In this document: positions 16,001 to 25,107 of the stretch, one piece after another | Layout: each line of letters begins with the position of its first letter | Position numbering within the stretch: the stretch's first letter is position 1 | Source: a bacterium | GTDB taxonomy: Bacteria; Bacteroidota; Ignavibacteria; SZUA-365 | Assembly (NCBI GenBank): GCA_020444325.1 | Contig: JAHLLD010000002.1 | Coordinates: 460,984 to 524,983 of the forward strand | DNA length: 64,000 nt | Direction: 5' to 3' | Program-made: the position numbers and the translations under genes | Notes under the pieces: model-generated | What the model was told of the DNA's origin: nothing | The model's input: only the letters and a program-made list of their open reading frames with translations | Databases searched by the model: none

Positions 16001-18500
16001 CAAACTGCCAGTCCGCGCGGAATACCTGCCGAACGCGTATATCACCGCGACGCTCTTTCGTCCCCATGACGGCAGTAAGGAAACGCCGTTCCTCGTTGGA
16101 CACGGATTCGCCTCCATGTCGGTCGTCGAAAAAGAGAATCATCTGCCGGTCAGCATTGAAGCGGCCGGGAAAGTGAAGCCCGGAACGACACAGACCATCA
16201 CGATCAAAACAGCACCGCGCAGGAACATCCATGTGACCCTTGCGGCAGTGGACGAAGGCATACTGCAGATCACCGATTACAAGACGCCGGATCCCTACGC
16301 GGTAATGTATGCACGCAGGGCCCTGCAGGTGACTTCGCACGACCTCTACCAGTTTCTGCTCCCTGAAATCGTGAAAATGGCCTCCTCGGTCGGCGGTGGT
16401 GCCGACATGATGGAGGAGGCGGCGCGGAAGCGCACAAATCCCATCACCACAAAGCGTTTCAACCTGTTCTCGTTCTGGAGCGGTATCAGAAAATCCGATG
16501 GAAACGGCCGTGTACGCGTGACGCTGAAGCTGCCACAGTTCAATGGCGAAGCGCGTCTGATGGCCGTCGCGTATTCCGGACAGCGTTTCGGTTCTGCCGA
16601 GCACCGGATGAAAATCGCTGATGATTTCATCCTCGAACCGCAGCTTCCGCGATTGCTCACAGCCGGTGATTCGCTGCTGATGCCCGTCACCGTGATCAAC
16701 ACGACGGACAAACGGGGCAAGGTGCGTGTGCAGCTGCATACGGAAGGAAACCTGTCAGTGGTATCGTCAGAAAGCAGCAGCGTTGTCGTCCCTGCGAATG
16801 GCACAGCGCAGGTACAGTTCAACGTGCGTGCATCCGACGTGCCGGGCACGGCGAAATTGACGCTGAAAGCCGGTGGTGCGGGAAGCGCGACGGAGAAATA
16901 TTCACTTGCCGTGCGTCCCCGTGTCCCGTTTTCCGTTGACACACGCAACGGTACGTTGAAAAACGGGAGTCGCGTCACACTGCCGACCGCCGAAAATTAC
17001 GTGCGTGACACCCGCAGCGTGAGTCTGACCGTCAGTCCCTTCCCGGCGATCCGCTTCGCGAAACAGTTGCGCAACCTGGTGGGCTATCCGCATGGCTGCA
17101 TCGAGCAGACCGTATCAAAGGCCTTCCCGCAACTGTACCTGGAAGAAGTGCTCAAGCTCGCGGCGCCTGACAAGTACCGCCGACACAACCCGGTGTATTT
17201 CGTCAACGAGGCGATACGCAAGGTTCAGGCGATGCAGCTGTACGATGGTTCGCTCGCATACTGGCCGGGGGGACAGACGCGCAGCTGGTGGGGAAGCGTG
17301 TATGCGGCGCATTTTCTCATCGAGGCGAAAAAGGCGAAGTACCGCGTGAACGACAAAACACTCAGCCGACTGCTCCGGTACATCGGACGTGAAGCGAAGA
17401 AACGCGAGACGTACGATTACGTGCATTATCGCGGGACCGGAAGAACGGTCGAACTCAAGGCGCGAAAGGAAATCCTGTACTCGCTGTATGTCCTCGCCGC
17501 GGCAGGGAAAGCAGATCTTTCGACCATGAATTACTATCGCGGTCGTCCGCATCTGCTGACACGCGACACTCGCTATCTGCTGGCAGGGTCTTATGGCCTC
17601 GCGGGCAAATGGAGTTCCTATCACAAGACCGTACCGGAACTCTTCCGCGCGGAACTCCCCGTACGGCAGACGGGAGGGAGCTTCGATTCAGAACTGCGCG
17701 CAAATGCCATCATGCTGAACGTGCTGCTCGAGGTGGATCCCGCCAATAAGCAGATTCCGGATATCCTGCGATGGATAGCCAATCGGGCGGATCGCATGTA
17801 CTCGACGCAGGAAACGGCATTTGTCATGCTCGCACTGGGCAAAGCAGCGCGTCGTTCCGCTTCGACTGATATCTCGGTGGGTGTGTATGTGGACGGCAAA
17901 AAGCGTGCAAGTTACGATGGCCGCAGTATTGCACTCGGTGATGATGAGCTCGGAAAGGGCAGCGTGGTGCTGAAGGCGAGCGGCAGCGGAGAGGTTTACT
18001 ATTTCTGGAGCGCCGAAGGCGTCAAACTCCGTGGTGACATCGTCGAAGAGGATGCGAATATGCAGGTCCGCCGCAACTACTATGATTATCAGACGCGGCA
18101 GCGCGTTGCGCCATCACAGTTCCGGCAGGGACAGCTGCTGGTCTGTGAAATCGCATTGAGCGGAGAGGGAAGATCGGTGGACAATGTTGCCGTGACGGAT
18201 ATGCTTCCTGCAGGTTGCGAAATCGAAAATACGCGCCTCCGTGCATCGACTTCTCTCAAATGGGATGTGAAGGATGCGCTGAAGGTGGAATATCTCGATA
18301 TTCGCGATGACAGACTGATCCTTTTCACTTCGCTGGACGGTGAGCGAACCCGCAGGTATGCATACCTCGTGCGCGTTGTCAACGCGGGACGTTTCGCGCT
18401 GCCACCCATCGGGGCGGAGGCCATGTATGATCCGGGCATTCACTCCTATCACGGAGCGGATCGTGTGTCCGCTGCGCCGATGCGATTCCGGGAGCAATGA
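13068..18500 (+). CDS. yfhM: Bacterial alpha-2-macroglobulin lipoprotein
   Basis: 1810 residues, within the usual 1500-2000 range. The lipobox LIGGC (Cys28 of MPLSQH...) makes it a lipoprotein. Macroglobulin-type beta domains follow, including the MG2 motif ELYRPGETAHVSAIVR and a repeat of it (KKEYRPGETAKVLFMCP), then the A2M domain (FWSGIRKSDGNGRVRVTLKLP). The thioester motif GCIEQ is intact, with C1344 and Q1347, so it can trap attacking proteases covalently. An alpha-alpha barrel with YDGSLAYWPGG follows. The stop overlaps the start of the PBP1C gene (ATGA), the classic bacterial pairing in which the trap guards the envelope and PBP1C mends peptidoglycan. The start is supported by GGAG a few bases upstream. 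Confidence 0.93.
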   Translation: MPLSQHPFTFRHAAIAAALCTLMLIGGCSSSNSVEVVHFSPEGEVPLLSTLEIEFSHDLAPPDKQNVWLNDQLIRFSPEISGKYKWTSARRLLFSPDVPLQPMQEYEAEITDLVLYNSGLSSDFDDLTFRTPDFDAVKADVFWTHVPHEYYTVTIQANLHFNYPVQPDQLREFLEVERDGERIADVRIMSEQPSEVIAISIGEVQQEDAEQRVTLIVREGLQSVIGRKPLAETRKFETKLPPITQLAVTGVASGYDGSSGWIEVATTQMVDEEALRKYVRVEPSQSLEYFVSDNIFRIEGAFENAQTVELIVEKGLPGMYGGVLEQEYRQQVSFVDVEPAINFTDRRGQYLMRSGEHNVEVRAVNVDEIEIAVEEVFANNVLHFLNQHRWFDYEYGYNPNFYVGNFGKELYTETVEMSSGQNWLGSHVINLDRVLESRHHGIYVLRVSSSESRWIQDSKIIALSDLAAIARVAEDQIVVFVNSIRSGMPVEGVDVTIISSNNQTLLEGRTDQEGTVVFSDVRERTEGFTPSMVTAVKGDDFNFLDLEDTWVETSRFDVGGLTQPSKDVITFFYGERELYRPGETAHVSAIVRAEDMNTLSDIPVIMKVLSPRGRSFQEYKLVLNSEGSFEQEIDFPDYALTGLYRLELYTGGDKLIGTSSLRVEEFAPDKIRVQLSSKRDSYRPGQEVSVHVDAEYLFGADASNLRYEADVQLRHRPYRSEAYPKYRFDQSSVRNTRIDNTVMDGTLDEKGESDLRYTIPTDINAGGILEGAMYVSVFDLTGRTVNRMQPFTVHANDVYLGIQSKGSYFGVDKPIDFRFIAVDKEDRAKRNLKADVKLVRLEWQTVLKKDHGNRYYYASEEKEVLEWEKRITLNGETPYDVRVTRSGKYELRLSRAGSDSYQKTTFYAYGWASSTASSFEVDKEGRVDIVFDKKEYRPGETAKVLFMCPFAGRLLITVERNGVFHHEYLDVEKRSVELKLPVRAEYLPNAYITATLFRPHDGSKETPFLVGHGFASMSVVEKENHLPVSIEAAGKVKPGTTQTITIKTAPRRNIHVTLAAVDEGILQITDYKTPDPYAVMYARRALQVTSHDLYQFLLPEIVKMASSVGGGADMMEEAARKRTNPITTKRFNLFSFWSGIRKSDGNGRVRVTLKLPQFNGEARLMAVAYSGQRFGSAEHRMKIADDFILEPQLPRLLTAGDSLLMPVTVINTTDKRGKVRVQLHTEGNLSVVSSESSSVVVPANGTAQVQFNVRASDVPGTAKLTLKAGGAGSATEKYSLAVRPRVPFSVDTRNGTLKNGSRVTLPTAENYVRDTRSVSLTVSPFPAIRFAKQLRNLVGYPHGCIEQTVSKAFPQLYLEEVLKLAAPDKYRRHNPVYFVNEAIRKVQAMQLYDGSLAYWPGGQTRSWWGSVYAAHFLIEAKKAKYRVNDKTLSRLLRYIGREAKKRETYDYVHYRGTGRTVELKARKEILYSLYVLAAAGKADLSTMNYYRGRPHLLTRDTRYLLAGSYGLAGKWSSYHKTVPELFRAELPVRQTGGSFDSELRANAIMLNVLLEVDPANKQIPDILRWIANRADRMYSTQETAFVMLALGKAARRSASTDISVGVYVDGKKRASYDGRSIALGDDELGKGSVVLKASGSGEVYYFWSAEGVKLRGDIVEEDANMQVRRNYYDYQTRQRVAPSQFRQGQLLVCEIALSGEGRSVDNVAVTDMLPAGCEIENTRLRASTSLKWDVKDALKVEYLDIRDDRLILFTSLDGERTRRYAYLVRVVNAGRFALPPIGAEAMYDPGIHSYHGADRVSAAPMRFREQ

Positions 18501-20818
18501 CAGACAAGAGGGACAGAGGTTCTTGGCAACTGGAGAAGGGCGCACGGCGCATGCTCATCGCCTTCGTTCTTCTCGTTACCGTGCTGCTCGTAGCAGACCG
18601 CCTGTTTCCTCCACTGGCGTTGCCCGCTTACAGCACGCAGATTCATGACCGCGACGGAAATCTTCTCAGCGCGTTCCTGACCTCTGATGACAAGTGGCGT
18701 CTCCGTACGCGCGTGAAAGATGTGACACCTGATCTCGTTCTCGCGATCGTGAGGAAGGAGGACAGGTACTTCCTTCTGCATCATGGGGTGAATCCTCTTG
18801 CCATTCTGCGCGCTGCATATTCAAACATCATATCCGGGAAACGGGTATCAGGGGCCTCGACGATCACCATGCAGGTTGTGCGCATGCAGGAGCCAGACCG
18901 GCGCAGCTACGTCGTCAAGTTCCGGGAAATGCTGCGTGCCGTGCAGCTCGAACTGCATTACTCGAAGCGGGAAATCCTCGAGCGCTATCTGAGTCTGCTC
19001 CCGATGGGAGGGAATATCGAGGGTGTGGCCTCCGCATCATGGATTTATTTCAATCGTCCCCCCGGAAAGCTCAGCCTGGCGCAGTCGATCTCCCTGGCTG
19101 TGCTTCCCAATGACCCGAACACATTTCGGCTCGACCGTCACACCTCACCGTTGCGCAAGGCCGTCCATCGCTGGCTTCGTCGCTTCGTACATGATGGCGT
19201 GTTTTCACCGCAGTTGATAGATGAAGCCCTGGATGAAGAATTTACCGTCGCCCGCAACGCGCCTCCCATGCGTGCGCCGCATCTTTCACAAATGCTGCGC
19301 AGCCGCAGCCACAGGGACATGCTGCAAACAACCATCGACGCTGCGGTTCAGGATGCTGCTGAGCGACTGCTGTTTCATCATGTACAGCGCGTCATGGCGC
19401 AGGGTGTGAGCAATGGTGCCGTGCTGGTGATACGCAACGACAGCATGGATGTATCGGCCTGGGTCGGGTCGGCGGACTATGCGGACGTGTACAATGAGGG
19501 ACAGGTGAATGGAGCGAGCGCCATTCGCTCTCCAGGCTCGACGCTCAAACCATTTCTCTATGCACGCGCTTTGAATGAAGGGAGCCTGACGCCACTGATG
19601 CATCTGCTGGATATCCCCTCGGACTTCGGTGGGTATGCGCCGGAGAACTACGATGCTGTCTTTCAAGGCGATGTGACACTGGAACATGCATTGCTGCAGT
19701 CTCTGAATATTCCAGCTGTTCGTGAGCTTGCACGGCAGGGTACGGGTGAGTTCACGAACTGGATGGAAGCGCTGGGTTTCTCGGAAATTGCAGCAGGGAA
19801 AAAAGACCTCGGACTTTCCATGATACTTGGAGGTTGTGGCAGCACGCTTGAAGAGCTGACCCGGGCGTACAGTATGTTCGCGAGGGAGGGACGTGCGGCA
19901 CCGCTCCGGTTTTTCACGGACGATCCGATGGACGAGGGACAACAGGGGATTTCCGCACCGGCGGCTTATATGATATCGGATATGCTCTCGAAACATAATC
20001 GCCCGGACATATCACCGGAGTTGATAGCGAGATCCGGTTTGCCGCGCATTGCGTGGAAAACAGGGACGAGTTATGGCAAGCGTGACGCCTGGGCAATCGG
20101 GTGGAATGCACGATATACCATCGGTGTGTGGATGGGAAATTTCAGCGGAGAAGGAGCGCCGCATCTCTCCGGCGCCGTGATGGCTGTGCCATTGCTCGTA
20201 GATCTGTTTCATGCCATCGACCGTGAAGGAGGGGATTGGTTTACGCAGCCCGATGGATTGCAGCGCCGTAAGGTCTGCGCCAGAACGGGTTTACTCCCAT
20301 CCCCGCATTGTGGGGAATTGGTAGATGACTGGGCCATATCCGCATGTTCGACGCAGCAGCGCTGTGCGTTGATGCAGCCGTATCATGTCGACATGGAACG
20401 GACCGTGCATTACTGCATGGACTGTCTGCCCGACAGCGGAGCAGAGGAGGTCTGGTATCCCGCGTACGATCCTGGACTCGCGTTGTGGTTCGATCAGAAC
20501 AACATCGGCATTGATCGTCCCCCGCCGCACTTCCCCGGTTGTACGGCGCGCCACGGTGGAGAAGGCCCCGAGATTCTGAGTCCGACAACGGACTACACGT
20601 ATTATATCGAGCGGGGAGCGGAACAGCAGCTGCTGCTGCAGGCAGTTTCGCCTCCGGGCGTGCGCAGGCAATACTGGTATGTGGATGGAGATCTTTTGTC
20701 TGAAGTAGAGGCCGGGGGAAGGGTGTTTTTCCAGCCCGTGAGAAAAAAGCATCGCATTACATGCATGGACGATGCCGGCAGGGAAAGCAGTGTGACGGTG
20801 ACAATTGTGTATTATTGA
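18497..20818 (+). CDS. pbpC: Penicillin-binding protein 1C
   Basis: 773 residues, close to E. coli PBP1C. An N-terminal membrane helix (LIAFVLLVTVLLVADRLF) is followed by a GT51 glycosyltransferase domain with catalytic E88 in the RKEDRYF motif and GASTITMQ, and a transpeptidase domain with S348 in SPGSTLKP and K521 in WKTGTSYGKRDAW. A C-terminal beta domain (about 690-773) matches the BiPBP_C module that marks PBP1C. It polymerises and crosslinks peptidoglycan from the outer face of the inner membrane. It overlaps the alpha-2-macroglobulin gene by four bases, so the two are co-translated. The end lies only ten bases from the convergent cyclase gene. Confidence 0.93.
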   Translation: MTDKRDRGSWQLEKGARRMLIAFVLLVTVLLVADRLFPPLALPAYSTQIHDRDGNLLSAFLTSDDKWRLRTRVKDVTPDLVLAIVRKEDRYFLLHHGVNPLAILRAAYSNIISGKRVSGASTITMQVVRMQEPDRRSYVVKFREMLRAVQLELHYSKREILERYLSLLPMGGNIEGVASASWIYFNRPPGKLSLAQSISLAVLPNDPNTFRLDRHTSPLRKAVHRWLRRFVHDGVFSPQLIDEALDEEFTVARNAPPMRAPHLSQMLRSRSHRDMLQTTIDAAVQDAAERLLFHHVQRVMAQGVSNGAVLVIRNDSMDVSAWVGSADYADVYNEGQVNGASAIRSPGSTLKPFLYARALNEGSLTPLMHLLDIPSDFGGYAPENYDAVFQGDVTLEHALLQSLNIPAVRELARQGTGEFTNWMEALGFSEIAAGKKDLGLSMILGGCGSTLEELTRAYSMFAREGRAAPLRFFTDDPMDEGQQGISAPAAYMISDMLSKHNRPDISPELIARSGLPRIAWKTGTSYGKRDAWAIGWNARYTIGVWMGNFSGEGAPHLSGAVMAVPLLVDLFHAIDREGGDWFTQPDGLQRRKVCARTGLLPSPHCGELVDDWAISACSTQQRCALMQPYHVDMERTVHYCMDCLPDSGAEEVWYPAYDPGLALWFDQNNIGIDRPPPHFPGCTARHGGEGPEILSPTTDYTYYIERGAEQQLLLQAVSPPGVRRQYWYVDGDLLSEVEAGGRVFFQPVRKKHRITCMDDAGRESSVTVTIVYY

Positions 20819-20828
20819 ATTGGGAGTA

Positions 20829-22850
20829 TCACTTCCGCTGTGGTGCAGCGCGGCTGTTGAGGCGTCGCTGTTTTTCCTCGAGGGACATCGGCGGGAGTCC
20901 CATGCGATCGAGCAATCCGTCAATGCGTGGATCTGCATGAATGGCACCCCAGCCTGGATTGGCCAGGATGAAGAGCAGGCTGCCGAGACGTTTTTCGTAC
21001 GCCCGTTCCATACACGCAAATGCTGCGTCGAAATCGCCGAGTCCGGCATGCAGTATCATGAAGTCCATCTCCAGCGATACCTGTGGCTCTTTCTTTTCCC
21101 GTTCATACATCAGTGCGAGGCATTCTTCAGCTTCCTCACGGTGCCCGGCCACCGCGAGCGCGTAGCCGAGTCCTGAGCGTCCATGCGTGCGATCACTGGT
21201 AAGGGATTGGAATTTTCGGAAAAAGGTGATCGCCTGTTCCGTGTCGCCCCGTGTGAGTGCGGTCCATCCAAGGCTCTCCCAGGCGCCGCGGTACTCGGGA
21301 TGCAGTTCGAGCAGGATGCGGAAATGCTGTTCCGCGAGGTCGGGCTCGTGATTGATGAGATAGGCGAAACCCAGTGCCTGCTTGATGGAAGGGGAGAGCG
21401 GATCAAGTGATGCGGCGAGTTTAAGTTCCTGCAGCGTCGTCTCTGCATTGCGCATGGCGATGTGGTAGAGGGAATTGCTGTGATGCACATGTGCGCTGCC
21501 GGGACTGATTTCCAGCGCGCGGTCGAATGCCTCGCGCGCACCTTTCCAGTCCCAGTCATTGAACATCCGAACCTCTGCGATGGCGAGATGCGATTCGGCG
21601 AGCTCGTCGTCGAGTTCGATTGCCCTGTGGGCGGCCACGCGAGCTCGCTGATACGCAGTAGACGGTTCCATCTGTCCGATCGTTCCGAGAAAAATATTGC
21701 ACGACGCGAGTCCGCTGTATGCCAGCGAGAATTCTGGCTCCAGTTCAATGGCGTGCTCAAAGAGGCGTATGGCTTCTCGTACGGCGGCATGCGACCACTG
21801 ATTCCAGCTATGTACGCCTCGGAGGTAAGTATTGTACGCCTCCATGTTGTCTGTGTGCTTCCGCACCAGGGGTTTGTCCTCGCCGAGGAAGCGTTCGCGG
21901 AGGAGGTTGGCTATGCGACGCGACAGCTCGTCCTGTACTTCAAAGATGTCCTCGAGCCGCCTGTCATACACCTCGGAAAACACATGATACCCATCGCTGC
22001 TGTTGATCAGCTGCGCGGTGACGCGAACGCGGTTGCCTGCCTTGCGTACGCTGCCTTCCAGAATCGAATTCACCCCGAGCTGCTCGCCGATGCTGCGGAT
22101 GTCTTCGTTGCGTCCTTTGAACGCAAACGAAGAGGTACGGGAAGTGACGCGCAGTCCGTCGACCTTGACCAGCGCGTTGATAATCTCTTCGGTGATGCCG
22201 TCACTGAAATACTCGTTCTCCGGGTCTGTGCTCATATTGACGAAAGGAAGAACGGCGACGCTGCGCAGCGAAACAGCCTTCGGGGAACTGAGTTCCTCGG
22301 GTCGCGGGACCGCGAGTCCTTCAGTTGCCAACGCAAAGATTTCGACCGGACGCGTGACGTTTTTCAGGTGGTACTGTCCCATGCTGCGCAGCGTGAATTC
22401 GGGATGGTTATGCAGTTCATCCTGCACCCTGTCGCTGAACAGCACGGCTCCGGGGATGGATAGTGACTCGATGCGGGACGCGATATTGACGCTGTCTCCG
22501 TAAATCCCGTCCTCATCATAGGCGATATCACCCACATGAATCCCCACGCGCAACGGCACTTCGGGTTCTTTCCTGAGCCTGGACTGGATGCGCTGCGCCG
22601 ATCGCACGGCATCAACTGCGCTGCCGAACATGACAAGGGTGCCGTCCCCGTAATGCTGCAGGATGATTCCGTGAAACTCCAGGATGTGTTCATCCAGTGT
22701 CGCGCGATAGCGGTCACGCAGTTTCTTCGCGCGCTGCTCATCGCTCTGCATCATGGCGGTGTATCCGACCATATCGGCAAACATGATCGCTGCAAGTTGA
22801 CGGATTTCCTTGGCCATGACCTCGTTACTGCGTTGCTGATTGACGGACAT
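20829..22850 (-). CDS. Class III adenylate/guanylate cyclase with TolB-like and TPR domains
   Basis: 673 residues. The cyclase domain (about 15-175) keeps both metal-binding Asp (FADMVGYT and HYGDGTLVMF) and the GDSVNIASRIE transition-state Asn/Arg, so it should be active. A TolB-N-like domain (SVAVLPFVNMSTDPENEYFSDGITEEI, near 195-330) follows, then at least six TPR repeats to the C-terminus. There is no membrane segment, so it acts in the cytoplasm. This architecture is common in Alphaproteobacteria and Bacteroidota-like genomes, with the TPRs thought to sense a partner protein. A second ATG at 22817 with a GAGG site just upstream is an alternative start. Confidence 0.87.
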   Translation of the reverse strand: MSVNQQRSNEVMAKEIRQLAAIMFADMVGYTAMMQSDEQRAKKLRDRYRATLDEHILEFHGIILQHYGDGTLVMFGSAVDAVRSAQRIQSRLRKEPEVPLRVGIHVGDIAYDEDGIYGDSVNIASRIESLSIPGAVLFSDRVQDELHNHPEFTLRSMGQYHLKNVTRPVEIFALATEGLAVPRPEELSSPKAVSLRSVAVLPFVNMSTDPENEYFSDGITEEIINALVKVDGLRVTSRTSSFAFKGRNEDIRSIGEQLGVNSILEGSVRKAGNRVRVTAQLINSSDGYHVFSEVYDRRLEDIFEVQDELSRRIANLLRERFLGEDKPLVRKHTDNMEAYNTYLRGVHSWNQWSHAAVREAIRLFEHAIELEPEFSLAYSGLASCNIFLGTIGQMEPSTAYQRARVAAHRAIELDDELAESHLAIAEVRMFNDWDWKGAREAFDRALEISPGSAHVHHSNSLYHIAMRNAETTLQELKLAASLDPLSPSIKQALGFAYLINHEPDLAEQHFRILLELHPEYRGAWESLGWTALTRGDTEQAITFFRKFQSLTSDRTHGRSGLGYALAVAGHREEAEECLALMYEREKKEPQVSLEMDFMILHAGLGDFDAAFACMERAYEKRLGSLLFILANPGWGAIHADPRIDGLLDRMGLPPMSLEEKQRRLNSRAAPQRK

Positions 22851-22951
22851 GCAACATAGCGAAGGCGGAAGAGTTTCCCAAGAAGCCGATGCCTTGCGAT
22901 GATGGTCCGTAAAGGGGATTCTGTCGAATGGAAACGGAAATCAGACGGGGT

Positions 22952-23521
22952 TCAGTGCCTGTGACCGTGTCTGAAACGGGGAAGGAGGACCCGTTCAAGC
23001 CCACCGAAGATCAGCAGAGCGAGTACGGCAATGAAAAAGACACGGACGACGCTCTCCGACTGTGCGTCCAGATCCGGTGCTACCCGCGTACTCTTGTTGT
23101 TGAGAAGTTCTGTAGCGGGTGCAATAAAATCCGTGACCTGTTCAAATAGCGGGGTGACGCGTTCGAAGACAGGGGTGAGCATGCTGCGCGACTGTTCCTC
23201 ACCGCTCGCACCGGCGACGATGACAACGACAAGGGTGACGAGTATCAACGCGGCAGCGGCAGTGTAGCGGAAGATGCGGATGCGATCGGGGCCGCGGTGC
23301 GAAGCAGGCGCGTGCACTGCGTTGAGAACGGAGGCATCGAAATACGTGGATGGTTCATGCAGTGGAAGGTCTTGCAGCACGCCGGAGATCCCACGCTCGA
23401 GTTCGACAACACTGCGGCACTCGGCACAATCGTGAAGATGGGCTTCAACGTTGCTTCGATGCTCGCTGTCGAGCATTCCATCAGCGAACTGCTGCAATAT
23501 GTCAGGTGCTGGATGCTGCAT
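22952..23521 (-). CDS. Membrane anti-sigma factor (zinc-finger type)
   Basis: 189 residues. The N-terminal anti-sigma domain has the zinc motif HLHDCAEC (H-x3-C-x2-C) after DILQQFADGML. One clear membrane helix (YTAAAALILVTLVVVIVAG, near 95-113) separates this from a periplasmic segment, and a second hydrophobic stretch (VFFIAVLALLIFGGL) lies near the C-terminus. It would hold the ECF sigma factor at the inner membrane until released by a signal. It starts 5 bases after the sigma gene stop, the normal gene order. Confidence 0.85.
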   Translation of the reverse strand: MQHPAPDILQQFADGMLDSEHRSNVEAHLHDCAECRSVVELERGISGVLQDLPLHEPSTYFDASVLNAVHAPASHRGPDRIRIFRYTAAAALILVTLVVVIVAGASGEEQSRSMLTPVFERVTPLFEQVTDFIAPATELLNNKSTRVAPDLDAQSESVVRVFFIAVLALLIFGGLERVLLPRFRHGHRH

Positions 23522-23526
23522 GATCT

Positions 23527-24090
23527 TTATGGCGTTGTTTCAATATACGAATACTTGCGGAGCACGTGCTTTCGGAGCTCGGCGCGCGCTCGGTGCAGAC
23601 GATTTTTCACTGTGCCTTCAGGCAGACCGGTGATGTCGGCAATCTCGTCATAACTCTGCTCCTCAAGATAGAACAGGGTGAGAATCGCGGCATACTCCGG
23701 GCGCAATCTTTCTATTGCCTGTTCAACCAGGCTTTTCAATTCTTTCTGTTCAATACGTGCATCTACGGACAACGTCGCATCGATAAAGCTGTCGTTTTCG
23801 GTCTCTGTGGTCTTTGGCTGTCTCTTCAGCTTTGCGGCGCGATTGAGAGCCGTGTTGTAAGCGATACGATACAGCCAGGTGGAGAAACGTGAGCGTCGCT
23901 CAAACCTGTCGAGTGAGCGAAATGCACGGATAAATGCATCCTGCGCCGCTTCCTCTGCTTCCTCGGGTGCGCGCAGAATGCGCAGGGCGAGGGAATACAC
24001 GCGTGTGCGATAGCGCTGAAGAAGAATGGCATGTCCATGCTCTTCACCGCGCAGAATGCCATCGATAATGTCGTTGTCCGATTTCTTCAT
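23527..24090 (-). CDS. ECF RNA polymerase sigma factor
   Basis: 187 residues with region 2 (AFIRAFRSLDRFERRSRFSTWLYRIAYN), which melts the -10 element, and region 4 (LFYLEEQSYDEIADITGLPEGTVKNRLHRARAEL), which binds the -35 element. Regions 1.1 and 3 are absent, as in group 4 sigmas. It forms an operon with the anti-sigma gene just downstream. The upstream gap holds a perfect 9-bp inverted repeat that may be its control site. The regulon is unknown, though the divergent small membrane gene is a likely member. Confidence 0.92.
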   Translation of the reverse strand: MKKSDNDIIDGILRGEEHGHAILLQRYRTRVYSLALRILRAPEEAEEAAQDAFIRAFRSLDRFERRSRFSTWLYRIAYNTALNRAAKLKRQPKTTETENDSFIDATLSVDARIEQKELKSLVEQAIERLRPEYAAILTLFYLEEQSYDEIADITGLPEGTVKNRLHRARAELRKHVLRKYSYIETTP

Positions 24091-24136
24091 GCGCTCCTGA
24101 CTGCGTACATGCCTTTGGACAGGGAAGTGGAGCTGC

Positions 24137-24162
24137 GGGTTTCAGAAAAAAACCTGAAACCC
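24137..24162. promoter_or_regulatory. Inverted repeat in the divergent sigma-factor promoter region
   Basis: GGGTTTCAG (24137-24145) and CTGAAACCC (24154-24162) form a perfect 9-bp inverted repeat around an A-rich 8-base spacer. It lies 47 bases before the sigma factor start and 61 before the divergent membrane protein. It could be an operator serving both genes, or a hairpin; sequence alone does not decide. Confidence 0.4.
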
Positions 24163-24223
24163 TGATGCGGGAGAGCGGGTCAAAACCGGTAAAGACGCGA
24201 AACACACCTTTTCCGGAGTTGTC

Positions 24224-24589
24224 ATGTTTGCAGAAGTTCTTATTCCACTTTCCTTTTTTGCCGCGGTCGCTGCCATCCTGTGGAAATTTTTCGACACACG
24301 GCATAAACTGCGCATGGCCATTGTCGAGCGCGAACAGGTGAATGAAAATCTTCGCCATCTGTTTCGTCATGTCACGGCTCGACCGAACCGTTATTCTACG
24401 TTGAAGTACGGACTGATGGCGCTGTTCATTGGCATCGCGCTGCTCGTGGTGATACCGCTGCAGCAATTCGCCTGGGCCGAGCATCATGAAGGGGAGCTGA
24501 TAACCGGCATCATTTTCATGGCTGGCGGACTCGCCTTCCTCGTCTACTATTTCATCGTATCCAAACGTGAAAGCGAGATGGAAGCCTGA
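24224..24589 (+). CDS. Small two- or three-helix membrane protein (unknown)
   Basis: 121 residues with an N-terminal helix (MFAEVLIPLSFFAAVAAILW), a cytoplasmic charged loop (RHKLRMAIVEREQVNENLRHLF) and two further helices (YGLMALFIGIALLVVIPL and LITGIIFMAGGLAFLVYYFIV). It resembles DUF6249-type inner-membrane proteins often coded beside an ECF sigma/anti-sigma pair, though I am not certain of the family. CGGAG 6 bases before the ATG fixes the start. It is probably part of the regulon of the neighbouring sigma factor (inference). Confidence 0.6.
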   Translation: MFAEVLIPLSFFAAVAAILWKFFDTRHKLRMAIVEREQVNENLRHLFRHVTARPNRYSTLKYGLMALFIGIALLVVIPLQQFAWAEHHEGELITGIIFMAGGLAFLVYYFIVSKRESEMEA

Positions 24590-24607
24590 CGCTGTGCGGC
24601 ATGCAGC

Positions 24608-25072
24608 TCAGGGCATCACGAATTCGCGCTCGGGACTGCGGATGGAAAGAACGGGACAGGGAGCCTTGCGCACGACTTTCTCCGCGGTGCTTCCGAACAA
24701 TGCATGTTCGATTCCCGAGTGTCCGTGCGTCGCAATGATGATCAACTCAGCATTTTCTTCTTTCGCCAGCTGAATGATCTCCACAAAAGGTTTACCGGAT
24801 CGGATGACGCTTCGCGAAGCGATCCCTTCCGGTATTTCCCTTTTCTGCAGGGCTTCCAATTGCTCCTTTCCCTTCTCATGCAGCTCGCGCTCGACAGAAG
24901 GCAAAGCGACCTGTCCGAAACTGAAGTCCGCCGGATAAATCACCGGTTCGACAACATAGACCAGCACGAGTTCAGCGTGGAAGGTCTGCGCGAAATCCAC
25001 GGCGTAACGAAACGCACGTTTGGAGTACTCGGAAAAGTCGATGGGGACGACAATGCGCGTGATCTGTGGCAT
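24608..25072 (-). CDS. uspA: Universal stress protein, UspA family
   Basis: 154 residues, the standard single-domain length. The start at 25072 is fixed by a strong AAGGAGGT site 3 bases upstream. The fold begins ITRIVVPIDFSEYSKRAFRYAVDFA and the ATP-binding signature near the C-terminus is present as ATHGHSGIEHALFGST (G-x2-G-x9-G-S/T pattern), so this is an ATP-binding type. It acts in the cytoplasm under stress. It has its own promoter just upstream, in a region that also holds 19-bp tandem repeats. Confidence 0.9.
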   Translation of the reverse strand: MPQITRIVVPIDFSEYSKRAFRYAVDFAQTFHAELVLVYVVEPVIYPADFSFGQVALPSVERELHEKGKEQLEALQKREIPEGIASRSVIRSGKPFVEIIQLAKEENAELIIIATHGHSGIEHALFGSTAEKVVRKAPCPVLSIRSPEREFVMP

Positions 25073-25107
25073 ATGACCTCCTTCCGTGATGATGAATGTA
25101 TATATGA

